A DNA stretch of 62,633 nt from Ectocarpus siliculosus (GCA_000310025.1 FN649735.1:1987980-2050612); one strand, 5' to 3'; shown: positions 34,418 through 49,321, numbered from the stretch's first letter. The notes: a model not told the origin generated them from the sequence alone. Made by a program: numbers and translations.

Positions 34418-36293
34418 CTATGCCGGTGCCTCCGAAATCGGGCTGAGACCGAACGATATCGGTCGTCGCAGCGCAGCGCCCCCGCTGCTGCCGCTTCCTC
34501 CGGGGCGGCTTCCGTCCCCCCCCCGTGTCGCACTGCCGCCATCTGGCGCTTCGCCTTTGGTTTCATCTTCTCTGCCGCCGTTCATTCCTACCCCCTGTTC
34601 TTCACTTTCCTCCCCTCGACGGCCACCACTATTCTTCCGTGAATCGCGTGGGGGGTGGTCGGACTCTCCTCCGGTCGCAGTTGATTCCGCCTTGCGGCTT
34701 GGACCCGTCCCAACCACTCCATCATCCTCGCTGGGCGTCGGCGAGTGTTGCCCAGAGGCATGAGCAGCACCCAGCGTTGTAGGCGACGAGGGTTTCGGCT
34801 GTGTACCATCAGCAAAGGGTCGTGGTTCTTCCTCCTCATCGAATGAATCGTTCCCGCACACCGGCAGTTCGGACGCCCGGACACCCCCTTGTATAAAATG
34901 CTCGCCGCCACTTTCGCTGACCTCGCTGGTCCCGCCATCAGAAGCCTCGGGCAGGGCAACCTGTCCTTCAGCCGGTGGCGGCGATGGCTGAGGAGAGCGA
35001 GGCGCAACCATTGTGGGGGCTGGCGGCGCCTGCGAACTAGACCCAGAGGCAGCAGCAACCTTTGCTGCTGTTTCCTCGAGCTCCAACTGGCGCAAACGCC
35101 TCCGCACCTGCCGCAGCTCTGCGGTCGTGTCCTTCACCGCCCCCATAAGCTCGCCTGCCGAGTCGTCTGGTAGCACGTTCGAAGAGTGCCTTGATCCGGG
35201 GGCTACTACGACGCCCGAAGCCGTGCCCCCTTCACTGCTGCGGGTGGCAGGGTCGTGACTTCCGCCACCTTGTCCGATCGCCACGCGGCCCCATCGCTGG
35301 AGGATGTCGCCGCCGCCGCCCATGCCTTTGTCCCCGGTGCTTGCCTCGAGCAGCTTCGACAGCAGGTCCTCGATCTTTTCCATCCGAAGAGACAAATCCG
35401 TCAGCACGGTGCTAGTCGTCGAAACGCTGCTCATCTGGTCTATCTCGGACGCCGTCAAAGGCCCCGCTCCCCCGGCACCCGCGGCACCTTGTCCCAGGTG
35501 ATGAAGTTGAGAGGAAGCCGCGGGTGCTTGTCCCCCCTGTGTACTGGGCGTGGGAACATCACCACCCCGGACCGGTGTGCCAGTACCGGCCGGGGAAGGT
35601 GCCGGACGGTCGGGGTAAGAGGGATCTGAGGTAGACTTGCGGCTGCCGCTGCCCGGCCCGGTCCAAGGCCGCCAGCCACTGCCACCCGCTGTGGCAGCGC
35701 TGCCCTCGCTAGTGCGGGGCTCCTGAGGCTCATGGCGTGGCGATCCGAACAGGCTTCCCCGCCTAGGGCTTCTCAAACGCCGCACCCCTCCCGCTTCCGA
35801 GCGCGCCCGTTCCCCAGCGGGACTGTTGGTGCCGCTTCCCTGGTCTGCCTTGAGCGAGGCCGTCGTGAGCCCTGCCACTAGCCGACCGCCAAGCTTGCTC
35901 AACACCCCAGTGGAGTTTGCAGGGCGCTTCGACTTCAACCCCGCCGGGCCACCGTCCGGATCTCTGCTTGCGTCGGTGCCACCACCTCTACCAGGCACTC
36001 CGCCAGCACCTCCATCCCGACCTTGCGAAGGCCCGGGTGTAGAGGATGCCATAGAGACGGTCAGACCTGACGCGGCTGAGATCGCCGCCACGCTTGAATC
36101 TGCGCCCACTCCTGCCCCAGCAGCAACGGTGCCGCGCCTCCTCACGCGCTCGATACGGTCCGTTCCCGTCCGTTTCAGCTCGGCCACAAACCGCGCGAAC
36201 TCGACCCCGTCGATTTTTCCCTGGCGGAAGCGGTCTTTGACCTCGAGAGACTTGGCAGAGTCGTCCAGCATCGGCTCCGATTCGACAGCCACT
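34418..36293 (-). other. VPS13: VPS13 last exon: SHOCT-like start and long disordered tail
   Basis: The exon adds about 625 residues after the PH-like domain. It opens with KDRFRQGKIDGVEFARFVAE, a helix-GKI-helix pattern resembling the short SHOCT fold, then becomes Ser/Gly/Pro-rich. Two short coiled coils are visible (around SLRMEKIEDLLSKLLE and RQVRRRLRQLELEE). It ends FGLSPISEAPA and a TAG stop. Tails of this size are unusual for VPS13. The frame stays open through 1.88 kb without an intron, and phase 2 from exon 36 is completed correctly (AG|A). Confidence 0.75.
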
Positions 36294-39200
36294 CTGCGGT
36301 GAGCGCCATAATATGTCGACAAGGCACACGCCGCACAAAGTTTTGGCAAATGTTGGCACACGGTGCAGATGATCGAAATTAGTAGGGAAGGAGACAAAGC
36401 GTACCGGCACAAAGCATTGCATAGAATTGACTCCACTGGGAACGTCTGCCTTGGGTTGTCACTCATCCGAAAATCTCGCGTCGGCTAGGCCGCTAGAAAC
36501 CAAACCTCCAACCCAATTCGCTCAAATCAAACAAGAGGGGGGAAACACTGCACTGTACTTCACTACGCTTGCACCCACCTGAGCAAATGGTTCGGTGCTT
36601 CCAGGGCCGCTACTCGCGCCGTTATCAGCCACGCGGACCCAGGGTCAGTCTCGGGACTAAACGGTCCAGGCGCCCAAACGACAGCGTCCATCTCGAAAGC
36701 GTTGGGCACGGGCCGCAGCTTATCCGCCGGGGTGAAGCTTTCCTGAGGCATGAGCAGCCACAACGGCATCCACAGGTCTCTCTGGAGGAGCCCGTCTCCC
36801 CTTGCAGCAGCATCCGTTCTTGGCACGAGCGCGTCTGTAGCTCCTCCTCCGCCACTCCGCCTGCCTTCGGCCATTCGCGGAGATGTAAACCTCGAGGGCG
36901 CCGCCCACCCCCGCACCGCGATGTTGCGAGCGGCCGCGTAGGCCATGGAGTATAACTGTTCCCGCGGGTCCTCGCCGAACTCCCACCCGTTGATGGACAC
37001 AACACCCGGGCCGCTGCTGCCACCGCCACCACCACCACCACTGCCGCTGGCAACGCGCCTGCCGACGTCTCTCGCCGGGCCTCCTGTGGCCGATCCAGCC
37101 GGCTGGAGGAAGTGGGAGCGTACGACAGCTTTGGAGCCCCTCACGTTGACTCCACCCGGAGACAGCAGCACGCGGCCGAACTGGTTGGTCAAGCACGCCA
37201 CGACGTTGTAAGCGCGGATTAGCGCGGGGCGATCGCGGTACAGGCCCTCGACTCTGCGCGGATGCAGCCTCCCGGCACTCCCACCCCCATCGCCGCTCGT
37301 GCCGGCAGAAAGTGTAGGGTTAACTTCGGCCACACCCCGGCCCGGAGCGTGATGTCCTGAGCTCAAGTCCAACCCGTCGGCGTTACCCAACACCGCGGCT
37401 ATCCCCGCCATCCGTCCCCTGTGGAGGGTGCTGCGCAGGCCCATTCTCCCGTCCCGGCGGCGGCCGCCACCGCCGGCCGTAGCCCCGACGATGTACGTAA
37501 AGTCGAGCGTCGTGCCGCCCCCGTCCTCGTCCAGAATTGCGGGCAAACCGGTCAGGGACTCCAGCCGAACCTGCCACTCGAGTTCTAGACCCGTGATCGC
37601 CGAACCCCGGAGACCCCCGCCACCGCCGCCGCCGCCCCCGCCGCCCCCGCCACTACCTCCCCCACCCCCGCCACTGACACCAGTTCCGCCGGTCATCCCC
37701 CTGCCGCCCATTCCGCTCCCGTTCCCGCCGCTACCACCACCACGACTCAGGTAGGCCCTCACGCAGAGCACGCGAAGGTTGCTGATCACGAGGATGATGG
37801 CCTGGCCCTCGCGCCTGTGGAGGAATTCCGTCGAGACCACAAAGTCGGGCTCGGGCATGTCGCGGCGAGATCGACGCCGCCCTTGCTCCTGTCGTGCAAC
37901 GCACGTAGGACGGAGAGCGGAAGGTAGGTTAGCGAACAGGGGTCGACCGATCCCTTCTACAGGATGTGTACGGTTCCAACACAAAAATAACGGGAGGAAA
38001 CCCACACAAGCCGTTCTAACCCAGAAAAGCACCTACAGCACAAGAATAGCACCTACAGCAGAAGCATACCTTCGGGGGCGGGGCCATGCCGCCACCGCCG
38101 CCGCCGAGCGCGCCAGCGTTCCTGCCCCCCTTCGCCCTCGTGGGAGAAAAGACTTCCTGAGGAGACCCCGGGTCGCTTACCGGAGAGCCCCAGCCCCCGC
38201 GAGGCGCGGGTTCCGTGATACCCAGGGGCTCTGAGGCCGTCGTGCCGCTGCCACCGCCACCCTCGGGGAACGGGAAGTACACGTCTTCCAGTCTTGTGCT
38301 TTCTAGCTGGGCCAGGCCTACGGCGGGTATCGATTCCGTCAGAGCTGATTTCCCTCCTCCTCCTCCTCCTCCTCCTCCTCCTCCTCCTCCTCCTCCTCCT
38401 CCTCCCCCTGTCGGAGTGGCCGCCGACAGGGGATTCGTGGGGACGATGGCCTCTCGAGAGTAGCTGTGTCGGTCCTGTCATGTTGCCGAAACCGGGAAGA
38501 AACGAAAACACAAGGATGACAAGGATGATGGACGTCGAGCAGGCGTGTTCAAGCGCTTTGGCTCTTACTGAGGCCGTGTCGGACGGCAACAACCTTCAGA
38601 ACCCCAGCGTGCCTTGTACCGCACACACACCCGGGTCCATGGTGAGAACAACGCTTGCGGCAAGGGCCGCATGTGTCACGGGACACGCATAAGATAAGCG
38701 CTAGGTTCCGTCCGCCCTGAATACCTGTATGACTCACGACATCAGATCATATCCCCCTACCTCGGAGTCACGCCGAACATCTGGAAAATAATTCGCGGGG
38801 CTTCGCAAACACACGTGCTTCATTTACAACACAGCGGATCGCTAGAACTCAACACACTACTTCACGTCCTTCCCCGTATGATCCCGCCAAGATCTTGTGC
38901 GGCGACCGCTGTGCGCAAAACGCATTCCGTAGCACCCACACACACCTTCCAGAGCGGGAACCGCGCCAGCAGCAAGGCGCCGCACGCCGTTTCCGCCGTG
39001 CGGGGCATCATGCGACCGTCCGGCCCGAACGGCTGCGGGAAACGCGCCCGCTGGGCCATGAGCGCGGCGTCGCCAGCGGCGAGACCCCCGGCCATCTCCC
39101 TCACCGCCTCCCCCGTGTGAGTCACGGCGTCGAGACAGCCGACCATGGGCTTGGTGGCGACGCCAGCCAGGCCCTGGAAAACCCCTGTCACGAACCCCCG

Positions 39201-42200
39201 AGCGCCGTCCTCCTAATAAGACACACGAAAAGCCGATATACGTGGGATTGCGAGGGCGGAGAAGGACGTATTTGTTTGAGGTGGTATCAACCAATCCTAT
39301 TAGACATACTCCAAAAGGTCGATGCACGCGGGGTTAGCGAGGACCGAGAAGGAGGTATATTTTCGGCCGCGGGGGTCAACCGGACGCAGATGTGTTGGTC
39401 GTAAATACGGCACCCGTGACAAGTGCACACGCTCCTCCTGCCTGCAACCCTGCGTCGAAAAGATCCGGGCCCCGCGAACTCACCAATGTTCAGCATAGAG
39501 ATGTTTTCATCACGAAGCGTCCGATTGAAAGTCACAACGCGGCACGCGACCCATAGAAAAAACAAGCAGGATCCCAAAGGGAGGCCATGCAGACGAGGCC
39601 GAGCGCGGGGCAAAGCTACGTGAAGAAACAGAAACGATAACACGTCGGCGGTCCGACCTGCTCAATATATTACCGGCGGCCCTCTTCCCTGGTACGAAGC
39701 ACAGACAAGGCACGTCACCTTCGCTCTCCGGTACGGCTCCACGGCAATCCCCGTCACCCCGTGGTAAACCCCGCCGCCAAGGTCTCTGACGGCGTGGACC
39801 AGCATTCGAGCCGCACCGGGGGGCCCGCCGCGGCCCCCCGTCCTGCGGTCGACCCCCCCCGCCCCGCCGGCCTCCCTTCGACGGTTGATGCGCCGCCGTT
39901 GGAACTCTTCGTCGAACGACAGCGCGGCGACGCCTCCGCCAACGGAACGCCTGTGGGCCGGGGATGGGATGAGTCAAGATAATCAGGCATGACCGTGGAG
40001 GAATCCCAGTAGATATTTGCACCCAAAAATTAAGACGGGATGGAACGCACGCAGTCGGTATCAGCCAGGAAACCATTGCACAAAGAGTACCGTGTGTTTC
40101 TAGAGCGGTCACCCCGTGGACGAAGACGAAGACATCCAAAGCCCCCGAGCCTTGACCCTTGTCCCTACATGACTCACGTGATCTTGGTGGTGAACCCTAG
40201 CACCCCGGACGTGGTGTTTCCGACTAGAGACATGGTCCCCTTCGCCACCCCCTTCCCGAACGCAGTGGGGCTCTTCATCAAGCCCTCCGCGGGCTCGTAG
40301 AAGAAGTCCTTCACCCCGGCACCCAGCTGCTCGCGTTAGACGGAAGGAGGAGAACACACACGCACACGAAGTTGGAAGTTGATACATACACCGCGAAGGA
40401 CGTGGCATGTGATTCGATGCTGCCAATGAGGTTAGGTGGATGGGGTGAAGCAGATACCTCGGTGGTGCTCAACGCCGGAGATGGGGTGCGGTCCATGTAG
40501 GTGGCACCATAGGGTATGAGGAAGGACCCAGGGGGAGGGGGCAGAAGGGTGACCGCAACGTCATGCAGTTCGGAATTCGAAAACAAGAATGGTCCTCCCG
40601 TTGACGGGATTGTTCTCCTGGTTCATCTACTTACACTCTCACTCTGAAACCACGTGCGCATGAGAGAGTAATTGTTTTCGACAGCTAGACTTGAGTTGAC
40701 GTGCGCATGAGAGAGTAAATGTTTTCGGCAACTAGGCTTGAGTTGACGTGATCATGAGAGAGTAAGTGTTCTCGACAGCTAGACTTGAGTTGACGTGCCT
40801 GACTTAGCACGCCCACAGGGTCGCCCAGGAAGTCGAAGCTCCCAACAATCTTGTACAGCTGCCTCAGGAGAGCACCGATGTAGTGGCTTTGGAGCGAGTT
40901 CGTGAGCTGAAAAAGTAAGCAAAAAACGACAAGTTAACGGAACGGGTTAGTGTCGGTTTAGTGTACGTGCGTGCGTCGGGGCGGACACGTCGGTGGGCGG
41001 AGGGGAAGAGGATGGGAGATGGGTCGAGTACGTACGAGGGGCAACCGGCCCTCAGAAGTGGTAAGGGTACGACGCTTTGCTCTTGAACTCAGCATACGCG
41101 GTGCAACACACAGGGTGGTGAATACTTGTCAGGGACAGAGGGGGGACTGGCCAAGCGAGAGAAAACCAACGGGGGAGGAGCTTGTAGTCTCGTAGTGTGT
41201 TCACGGGCACAAGACATTTATCAGGACAACTATTATCGCTGGACAGCTGGACACCTACGGTTGAACACAAACACCAGTCCTCCCACGCCTGCGACTCGCG
41301 ACATTCTGAGGGGACCATTCGGAACACGCCCGTTGTGCATCAATCTCTACCCATGGTATCACAATCCGGACACCGCGCCTTTTGTGAGCTGCGGGCTCTT
41401 TAGTTAACTTTTGCTTGTGCTCTTCCCGAGGTCGGCCGTCATGGCCGCATGACTCCTACACAAATATCCCCGGCAGAGGCGCGTCTGTGACACCCACCGG
41501 CACAGAGACCATGGCCGTGTGTTTGATCGAAATAAAAGCAGTGCAACGTATCGTCGCAAAGTGCACGGATAAATCACAAGGCGATGGCGGTTCCGCACAT
41601 CACATCACCACGGGAACAACGACAGGAACTAGATTTGCTCGTGGTCTCGCACACCTGGCGAGGCGTGTTCCAAAGGTGCGGGATCTTCATCCCGTTGAGC
41701 CGGACCGGCGACGTGCTGATGTCGTTAGTGAGGTTGATCACGAACTCCAACAAGAGTCGGGGGAAGCTCGCAGCCTTTATCGATGGCAGCAAGGACGGGC
41801 AAACGAGCAGGAACGTCAAGTCAGTTAGGCCGGCGTAGACATGGCTTGGCGGGTGTGAGTGAAAAAAAAACATTTTTACACACTACAAGGCACAGAACGA
41901 CCTTCGCTTTCATCCATGATTTGCGGCGCGTGTGTCCCTAATTTTCAGCAGCAAACAAGCAAGCATACAATCTTCGCTTCTGTCCATGATTTGCTGCGCC
42001 TGTGCCCCTACTTTTCGGCAACAAGCAAGCCAGCGTCTCCTCATTGCCTACAAAAACGGAAACCATACATAGTTGGACCCAACAGTTGTACTCGTGTCTA
42101 GATGCTCGCGGCGTGGAATGAAGCTGTTTCTCTACGGCAAAATGTTGCCTATTGTGACGCAACTCATGATATGTTTGTAGGTTGATCGTCATAGGACCAA

Positions 42201-45200
42201 TAGAGAAAGCGCGATCGAAGATCCGGGTGGTTGGAGCGTTTTTTTTTGCCGACGCAACCTCAACAAACCACAGACAACGACGACGTTTACGAGAACGACT
42301 ACCGCCAACAACCACAACCACTATTGATTCTACCTGGCCCGCCAGGCCGTGGCTGGGGGGAAGCGGTAAGTCTCAGTTCACTCGTAAATCGGAGGGAGAG
42401 GTTACAGCAACTACAGCCCGCAGCAGTGAATCTAAGCTGGTCGTACTGAAGCCGGTCGACACACAAGACTGACACAGGGGACTGATTGTGTTCCTCTCAT
42501 ACATGTCATCAGCGACGAATAGGGGGGGTTGCCTTGCAGCCGCCCTTGAAGGTAAAAAAACTTCGGCAAGCGCTTCGCTATTTCCCGACCCGATGGGTTG
42601 GCTCACCAGGCCGTGAGTGAGAGAAGGTGGCGGAGCTTTGGTCCTCCCGTCCACCCTGCCCTCGAGCAACTCCCACTCCATCTTCTCTTGCTCCCGCTGG
42701 TCCAGCAGCCGGAACAAGTGCTGAAAAGGGAATGACGCATCCATTCATCCATCCACCGCACGAGAGCAAAGCACAACAAGAACACCAGACGTCACGACGT
42801 TGTCAGCTCCTGTCACTGCGCAAAAGCGGCAAGGCCCACTTCGATGTGTTCAGAGAAAGGGCTCCACGAAAAAATCGAACGGCTCGAAGTTACAAGCGCG
42901 TGCCCAGCAGCACCCCTGGGCCACATGTGCAGCCAGTTCGTACCATCCAAAACAAAATAAGACGTCTGGAGTGCTCCGGGCCAAGACCGTCAGCCCGCCT
43001 TTCGGTGATTTCCGCAAGTTTCGAAACGCGAGCAGCAACAAATACGCAAGGCTAAAGAGAGTCGACAAAAAAGGAAAAGCCTGCCCACGTCACTTCTCTT
43101 TGATTCTCTACCTTGACATCCGCATTCTTGATGAAGCTGAAGTTGAGCTTGATGGGGAAGAGCTGCATGGCCGCGATGTACACGTGCAGCTCCTCGTCCA
43201 GCAGGAAGGCCCCCCTTCCCGCGCCACCCCCGCCCCCGCCCCGGCCCCCGCCTCCTCGCCGCGCGCTACCGCCTCCACCTCCTGCGCCGCTCGCACTCTC
43301 GACTGACCTCCGTCGCTTCGCGTCCTCCTCTCCCTGCCCTTGGCCGGAGGTATCCGCTCCTTGGAGACCACCTCTACTTGAGCCTTCGGTTTCAGGTTTT
43401 AGGATTGGAGGACGGCGGTCAGGACGGACCAGCTTTAGTTTGTTGTGAAAGAGCAACACAAATTGGCTTGGGCTAGGAAGAGGAATGGGACAGAGGAGAA
43501 ACGTCTGCGCCAGCAACAATTTAACACCAAGCGCGATTGCAAGTGCGCGATGGGCGTCTTGTCCTGACACAGAGTGTCCGAAATCTGAAGCGTGTCGAGA
43601 GGACACAAGCGTGTTCCACACATGCCAATTGTTGTCAGCCCGAAGCAAAACAATTCGACCCTACCCCTCCCCCCCTCCCTCCTTCCCACTTCCTCACCTC
43701 CTGCGATGCCCTCATCCATTCCGTCCAATCGCCGGCCGCTTCCTTGTCGCACCTGTGGCACTGGCACAGGAGCCGACGCCGCTGCCTGTAGGGCCAAGAG
43801 TCCGACGGCTTTGCGGTTGTACACGTCGTGCGATGCACGCTGGTAGTCCAACCGGTCCACCACGAACTGGTTTTGTGCAAAGCAAGGGTACGGGAGGGAG
43901 AGGGGGGGGGATTCGTGCGGGCTGGCCGCGGTGGACGAGTGTTCCGCATTTGGGGGAAACCTTAAGGCCATTCCATGGTGCGCGTGGTTCAACTGTTAAC
44001 CTTCTGACTCTCGATGCGGTCTGGAACTTGAGATAAGTGGCAAAAATAAACGCAATGGACAGGGAGGGAGATTCGCTACAGACAAATGACGCAAAGCAGA
44101 ACACAGCACCTCAACAAATACCGCTAGGAACAAACTTAAAGATTGTTTCCTTTTTCGTTCGCGGGCGTGCCAGAAGGATCCGAAACAGCGTCGATTTGCG
44201 AGAGCGCCACCCGCCCAGGCAAGGAACACCAATGGCACCACCAATCGCCATTCACCGTCCACGCCAGAAACGTGGAACAAATTCCCGCGGAAAAGGCGCC
44301 CATCTGCACCCACCTGTACGAGGTCAGTGAGGATCGCCTGCTCCAGTCTCACGTCCAGCTCCTGCAGCATTACCGCCACGTACTGCACGAATCGTGGCAT
44401 CGCCCAAGGTACGGATGAACAAGCGTGAGAGGCAACATATCGACGACAAGAACGAAAGTTGTTTTAGTGGACAAACGCGACCGGATTGCTTTCCGTGGGT
44501 AGAAACCCGTCGTGATTAATCGACGTAGCAGCGATTCCGGCGCGCCAACTGCTCGAAGAAAAAGTGTGGATGGCAGGCAGCTCGAATCCCGCGCTTCCGA
44601 CATTCTAGCTCCACGCAAGGAGAAGCATCACAAGACAGCAATTCTAGACCGCACATCACAAGACGTTTCTACAGTAGCGATTCCGAGTTTTCCGACTCCA
44701 GCCCCGCGCAAGCAACACGATACGAACGTGCTTGTACGGGGGAGACTCGAGGTCGCATCAGCGGGCACGAGCCGTCTGTATATCGAGAAACACCACCCCA
44801 CGAAAAAACAACATGCGCCACCACCATCCCATGCCTCCTCCCACGCCCCACCTCGAAGTGGTTGAGGTGGCTGTGGCTCTTGACGTTGTTCCGGATGAAG
44901 CTCATCTGAAGCGTGGCCTGCGGGTGTTTGACGATCGTCGGCGCCACCACCACGGGGGCCACGGGCTCCTGGGTCTGGTTGTCCAGTTGCACCCAGCCCA
45001 CGACACAGCTGCCCCTGGTCACTTCCTGCAAAAACGTGGCGAGCGAGGTGCCCCATTTCAGAGAAAGAAAGCACACGCAACACTGTGTTCTTTAGGCGTG
45101 GTATTCTCGACGATGTTCCGGCACGTTTACGACACAAACGCAGAAAAGTGCGGGGTAGGCAGGTGTGGATAGATGTGGAGTCATCGAACTAGGAAACTTA

Positions 45201-48200
45201 ACAACGAGCCGAAGACGCCGACGGGGTTCGTGCGGTCTCTCGCAGCGCAAGACATATTTTCATTGGACAACAGCAGTGAGAATTCGCTCTTTGGCACGAG
45301 ACATCAGGCGACCGCGCACGAGATGCAACATGCTGCCAACAAATGCATCAAAACTCGGGAGGTAAAATATCCGCACCTGTGATTCGGCGTACCGGCCGTC
45401 TACATCCCTGACGGAAAGGTGCAGCAGCTCCTTGGCACGCCTGGTGAGAGTACAGAACAACGCAACGTTGGACGACGGCGGGATAACCGCAACCACGATA
45501 GGGAGAGGGCGTCATTATCAGGGCAACGACATGAAATCACCCATACTGGGAAAGACATACTACACAAGAATTACAATGGTCGGTCTACACCACCTCGCCA
45601 AACTATTCTGAGATTTGAATCAGTGTGCACCATAAATTAACAACGAAGCCACGGTGCATGACTAGGGGAGGGCAGGACGGCTGGTCACCGGTTCGTTGTT
45701 GACGGACAAAAGCCGTGACGTTACAGACAGCGATGCTTCTGCACTACAAGAGAGAGTTACTTGTACGCGCCCAATTGAGGCTCGTGTTTCGCACCACAAA
45801 AATGTATGCAAAATAAAAGAAATATGCTACAATAGCAGGTGTAGGTTTTCGACTGCTATCGCCGATTGAAACAACGCAAAGACCGGCGGGCGCTTGACAG
45901 TATCGCTGCGGCCCCCGAACGAATTCATCAAAACTCCCAGCTTGCAATAACCTTACTGGCTATCTTAGGGGGTCAGGGGGGGGGGGGGCATAAGGATTTC
46001 CGGTAAGAAGGGTCTGATCTGCCCGCGGAAACACACGTACCCCAAGACTTGCAGCAGACCGTTGGCTCCGCGAGAAGAGTCTGTAACCGAAAGGCGGTGC
46101 TACATGTCGAAACCAACCAGCCTAACGCAACCAAGCGAACTCACTGATTGTCGACGAGGGACATGGACACTTCCCCGAGAAGAGCGCTAACGTACGACCG
46201 GCTGCGGCCCTGCGAAACTTGCAGCAGACCGTTGGCTCCGCGAGAAGAGTCTGTAACCGAAAGGCGGTGCTACATGTCGAAACCAACCAGCCTAACGCAA
46301 CCAAGCGAACTCACTGATTGTCGACGAGGGACATGGACACTTCCCCGAGAAGAGCGCTAACGTACGACCGGCTGCGGCCCTGCGACGACGCCGACCCGTG
46401 CCCGTCGCTGACGGACTCGCTCGAGCTGGGGCTCCATCGTGCGGCGAGCTAACATTAAACACATACGAAAGAGATTAACCCAAAAAAAATCAGGAGCTGG
46501 GTGAAGCAACGACATCAAACAACATCATCGCGGACGGCACGACGAGACAGGTCGAGCTACTACGTTCGTTGTCTTCACCCGCAACATGGTACACCCATGG
46601 CCACGTGATTTTCGGGGACAACAGAGCGTCTCAGAAAAAAAGGCGAAGGACACCTGTAAACAATCGGGCGCCCTCAATCTTCGGGACAACCACGCCTCAG
46701 GCGAAAAGACGAGGGACATCTCTATATATACAACTGGGTGCCTCGAACGCCGCGGCGGCACGACGGGTTGAACGGGATAGGGATATGTCAGCCACCAGTG
46801 GCGGCGGTCGGGTCCTTGCCATGCCAAGGGTGCGACGCTGGTACAAAAATCACAACTTTCATACACACCCGAACGATCGCGGTTACACTTTCCGAGCTTT
46901 AAGCCTGTGTAATTTCGCAGAAGACATTTCTAACGGAGAGAGAGTCGTACCGATAAAAAAGCAAAGGGCGAGAACAACTCTACCTGAATGATGGGGTTGT
47001 AGTGGGCGAAGTCGGTGGCCCTCCGCTGCTCCATCGCAGTCGCCCATGTCCCTCCGTCGCTCCCGCCGCCGCCACTGCCGCTACTGTCCTCAGGCCCTGC
47101 GCCGAACTGTTCGTCTTCCGTCTTGTGGGCCGGGGGGGAGAGGGGATACCAGCGCTGAGGTAGGAGAAGGACAGGGGGGGACGCGGAATCGAGGGGGGGA
47201 GGGGCGCGTATGGAGCGTCAGCATCTATCTCCCAGCGGTGAGATACGATGGGGAGAGAGTCGGAGTCAGTCGTTTACGTGTGGGACACGGTGATGAACGA
47301 TCTCGGAACAATGTTAGCGTGCCCCTCTGCTGGGTAAGGTGAAAAGCAGTCCTGCGAGCAAAAAAACAAAAAAGTACAAAAACGCGTTGAAGCGCTCCCT
47401 CTGTAGACCTACAGCTAGATGGTGTGGCGAACATTGCCACCGGGTGTTGGAGGGAAGGGTGCTGCAAATTACCTATAGACCTGTGGTGTTCTTGCAGACG
47501 CAGGCTTTCGCCGGTGATGGCGTCGGGCAAGAAACAATGACTCTTGCTGGTTGGCAGGACTTGTGTGTTCTGCCCTACTCCGAGTACATACTGTATCAGA
47601 TGAGGAGCTTGCCTTTCTCCATGAAGCACCAACAACATTTCTTTCCCCCTGGCCATCCTGTCTGCAGCAAGAAGCACGCATTCTTCGTTGGTCATGGGAC
47701 ACCATAGAACGACACTCGCCGGCCTGGTATGTTCACAGGTACTGACTGCTGCATCCTCTGCAGCGCGATACCATCCGTGCAATCGCAGCACGCGTCAAAT
47801 GCTGTTAAAGCACGCCCCTTCGTAGCCAAAAAAACTTCAGTCTCACCAAATCGCATACACAGTGTGGGGACCACACAACAGTCACTTCAAAAATAGAGAT
47901 GCTGCTGCAACCGCGGATCTTGAGAGGGGTCGCAAACTGACTATATACCCTTTGAATGCACAATTCTCGCCTGGTACTCCGATCTCGCCCTGAATGAGCA
48001 GCAGTCGATCAGCCCACCAAGCTGCAGGTCAAGGCGGCCGATCTCAACGTCCGAGCGCAAGTCCGTCACGCCCATCACGCCCACCTCGGCGAAAACGCTC
48101 AAGCTGGCGAACGGGCGTGGGGGGCACGGGTTGGGTCAGGTTACATTGGCTAAAGGGTTGGTTCAGCAAAGGTTACCCCGGAGTGCGTAGAGGAGTTTCA

Positions 48201-49289
48201 TTCCATGCTTGCTTGGTAGAATGCCCTTGTTATTGTTTGCTCAACACGCCCGTCGTCGGACCGACATAGTCAAAACACCCGAGGCCCACAAAGAGGAACG
48301 CATGCCTGGGCAGGAGAAGAAAGAGATTTCGTGTGCGCGTGGGTTGCGATGCCAAGTCGAAGACTACTTTCGACAAAAACACATCAGCGACAAAAAAGTA
48401 ACAAAAAAACATTTGCCAAGCCGTTCTGAATACACGTTCACCCAAAGGCAGTACATACCTTACAGCAACCAAGAGCCAAACAGCTGCTAGTAGACCCGCA
48501 CAAAAGATCACTCAAACCTAAACTATGACACAACGTACCTGAGGGTGCCAGAAGCCTCCAAAGCCTCCACCTTGAACTCGCACACGGGCTGGTTGCGGTC
48601 CCAGGTAGGGGCGGCCGCGACGTTGGCCTTGGTGCTCTTCCACACGAAATCTCCCCGCTGCAGATGTGTCTGCACGACCACGTACACTCGCCGCTGTGTA
48701 TCGGCGAGATGCAGCGCCTGGTACATGCGTAGCACACGGTGCGGTGGCCCGTGGCGCGACATGGTTGACCGAGGTTACCATCGAGACCGAGGCCGATGGA
48801 AATCAAGGCCGGTTCAAGGGGAGGGGGGGGGGGGGCAAACGAGGTAAATCGCAAATAAGCGTACCATAAATATCAACGTCGAGGATGATCGATGGTAGAT
48901 ACTATTAATAACGGCTGGCGTCGTTTCCTTGGCGAATTGGGATAGACGGTGACCACTGTTATATCACATCAACTCGGAAGAGTCGAGCGTCTCTACAAAA
49001 GTTTTGAAAGTGACGTTGGTACCGGGGCGAGGGGTCAATTCTCGCCGACGCACAAAACTTGTCAACTCCCAGGCGCACCAGCGGCTGCTCGGTGTCTCGA
49101 TTCAAGTTATGCTTGTGCTTTTTGACGCCACGCCTACAAGCACAACAGTCATGTTAAATGCCTGTGAGACTTCCTAGTCGAAGACGCAAAAACCAGCAAC
49201 GGTCAGCACGCGCTTGTCGGACTGGTTGCGAGCCTGCTTGTCGTGGAAAACAATACTTAAGCACGAATCAACGTTCTTGCACCACCACC

Positions 49290-49321
<32 letters not shown>

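Larger units (their letters stand above)
38070..40906 (-). other. VPS13: VPS13 C-terminal helical region (VPS13_C / ATG2-C-like)
   Basis: Five exons encode the best-conserved segment: LLRQLYKIVGSFDFLGDPVG (40799-40906), GVKDFFYEPAEGLM and GNTTSGVLGF (40178-40326), FDEEFQRRRINRR and LGGGVYHGVTGIAVEPYRRA (39719-39950), GVFQGLAGVATKPMVGC (38946-39212), then LESTRLEDVYFPFPEG (38070-38345). In the family, these amphipathic helices bind membranes and lipid droplets. Confidence 0.88.

Noticed and set aside
34525-36302. Plus-strand ORFs opposite the last VPS13 exon
   Set aside because: Shadows of a GC-rich coding exon. The minus frame is continuous, in phase with upstream exons and ends in a stop.
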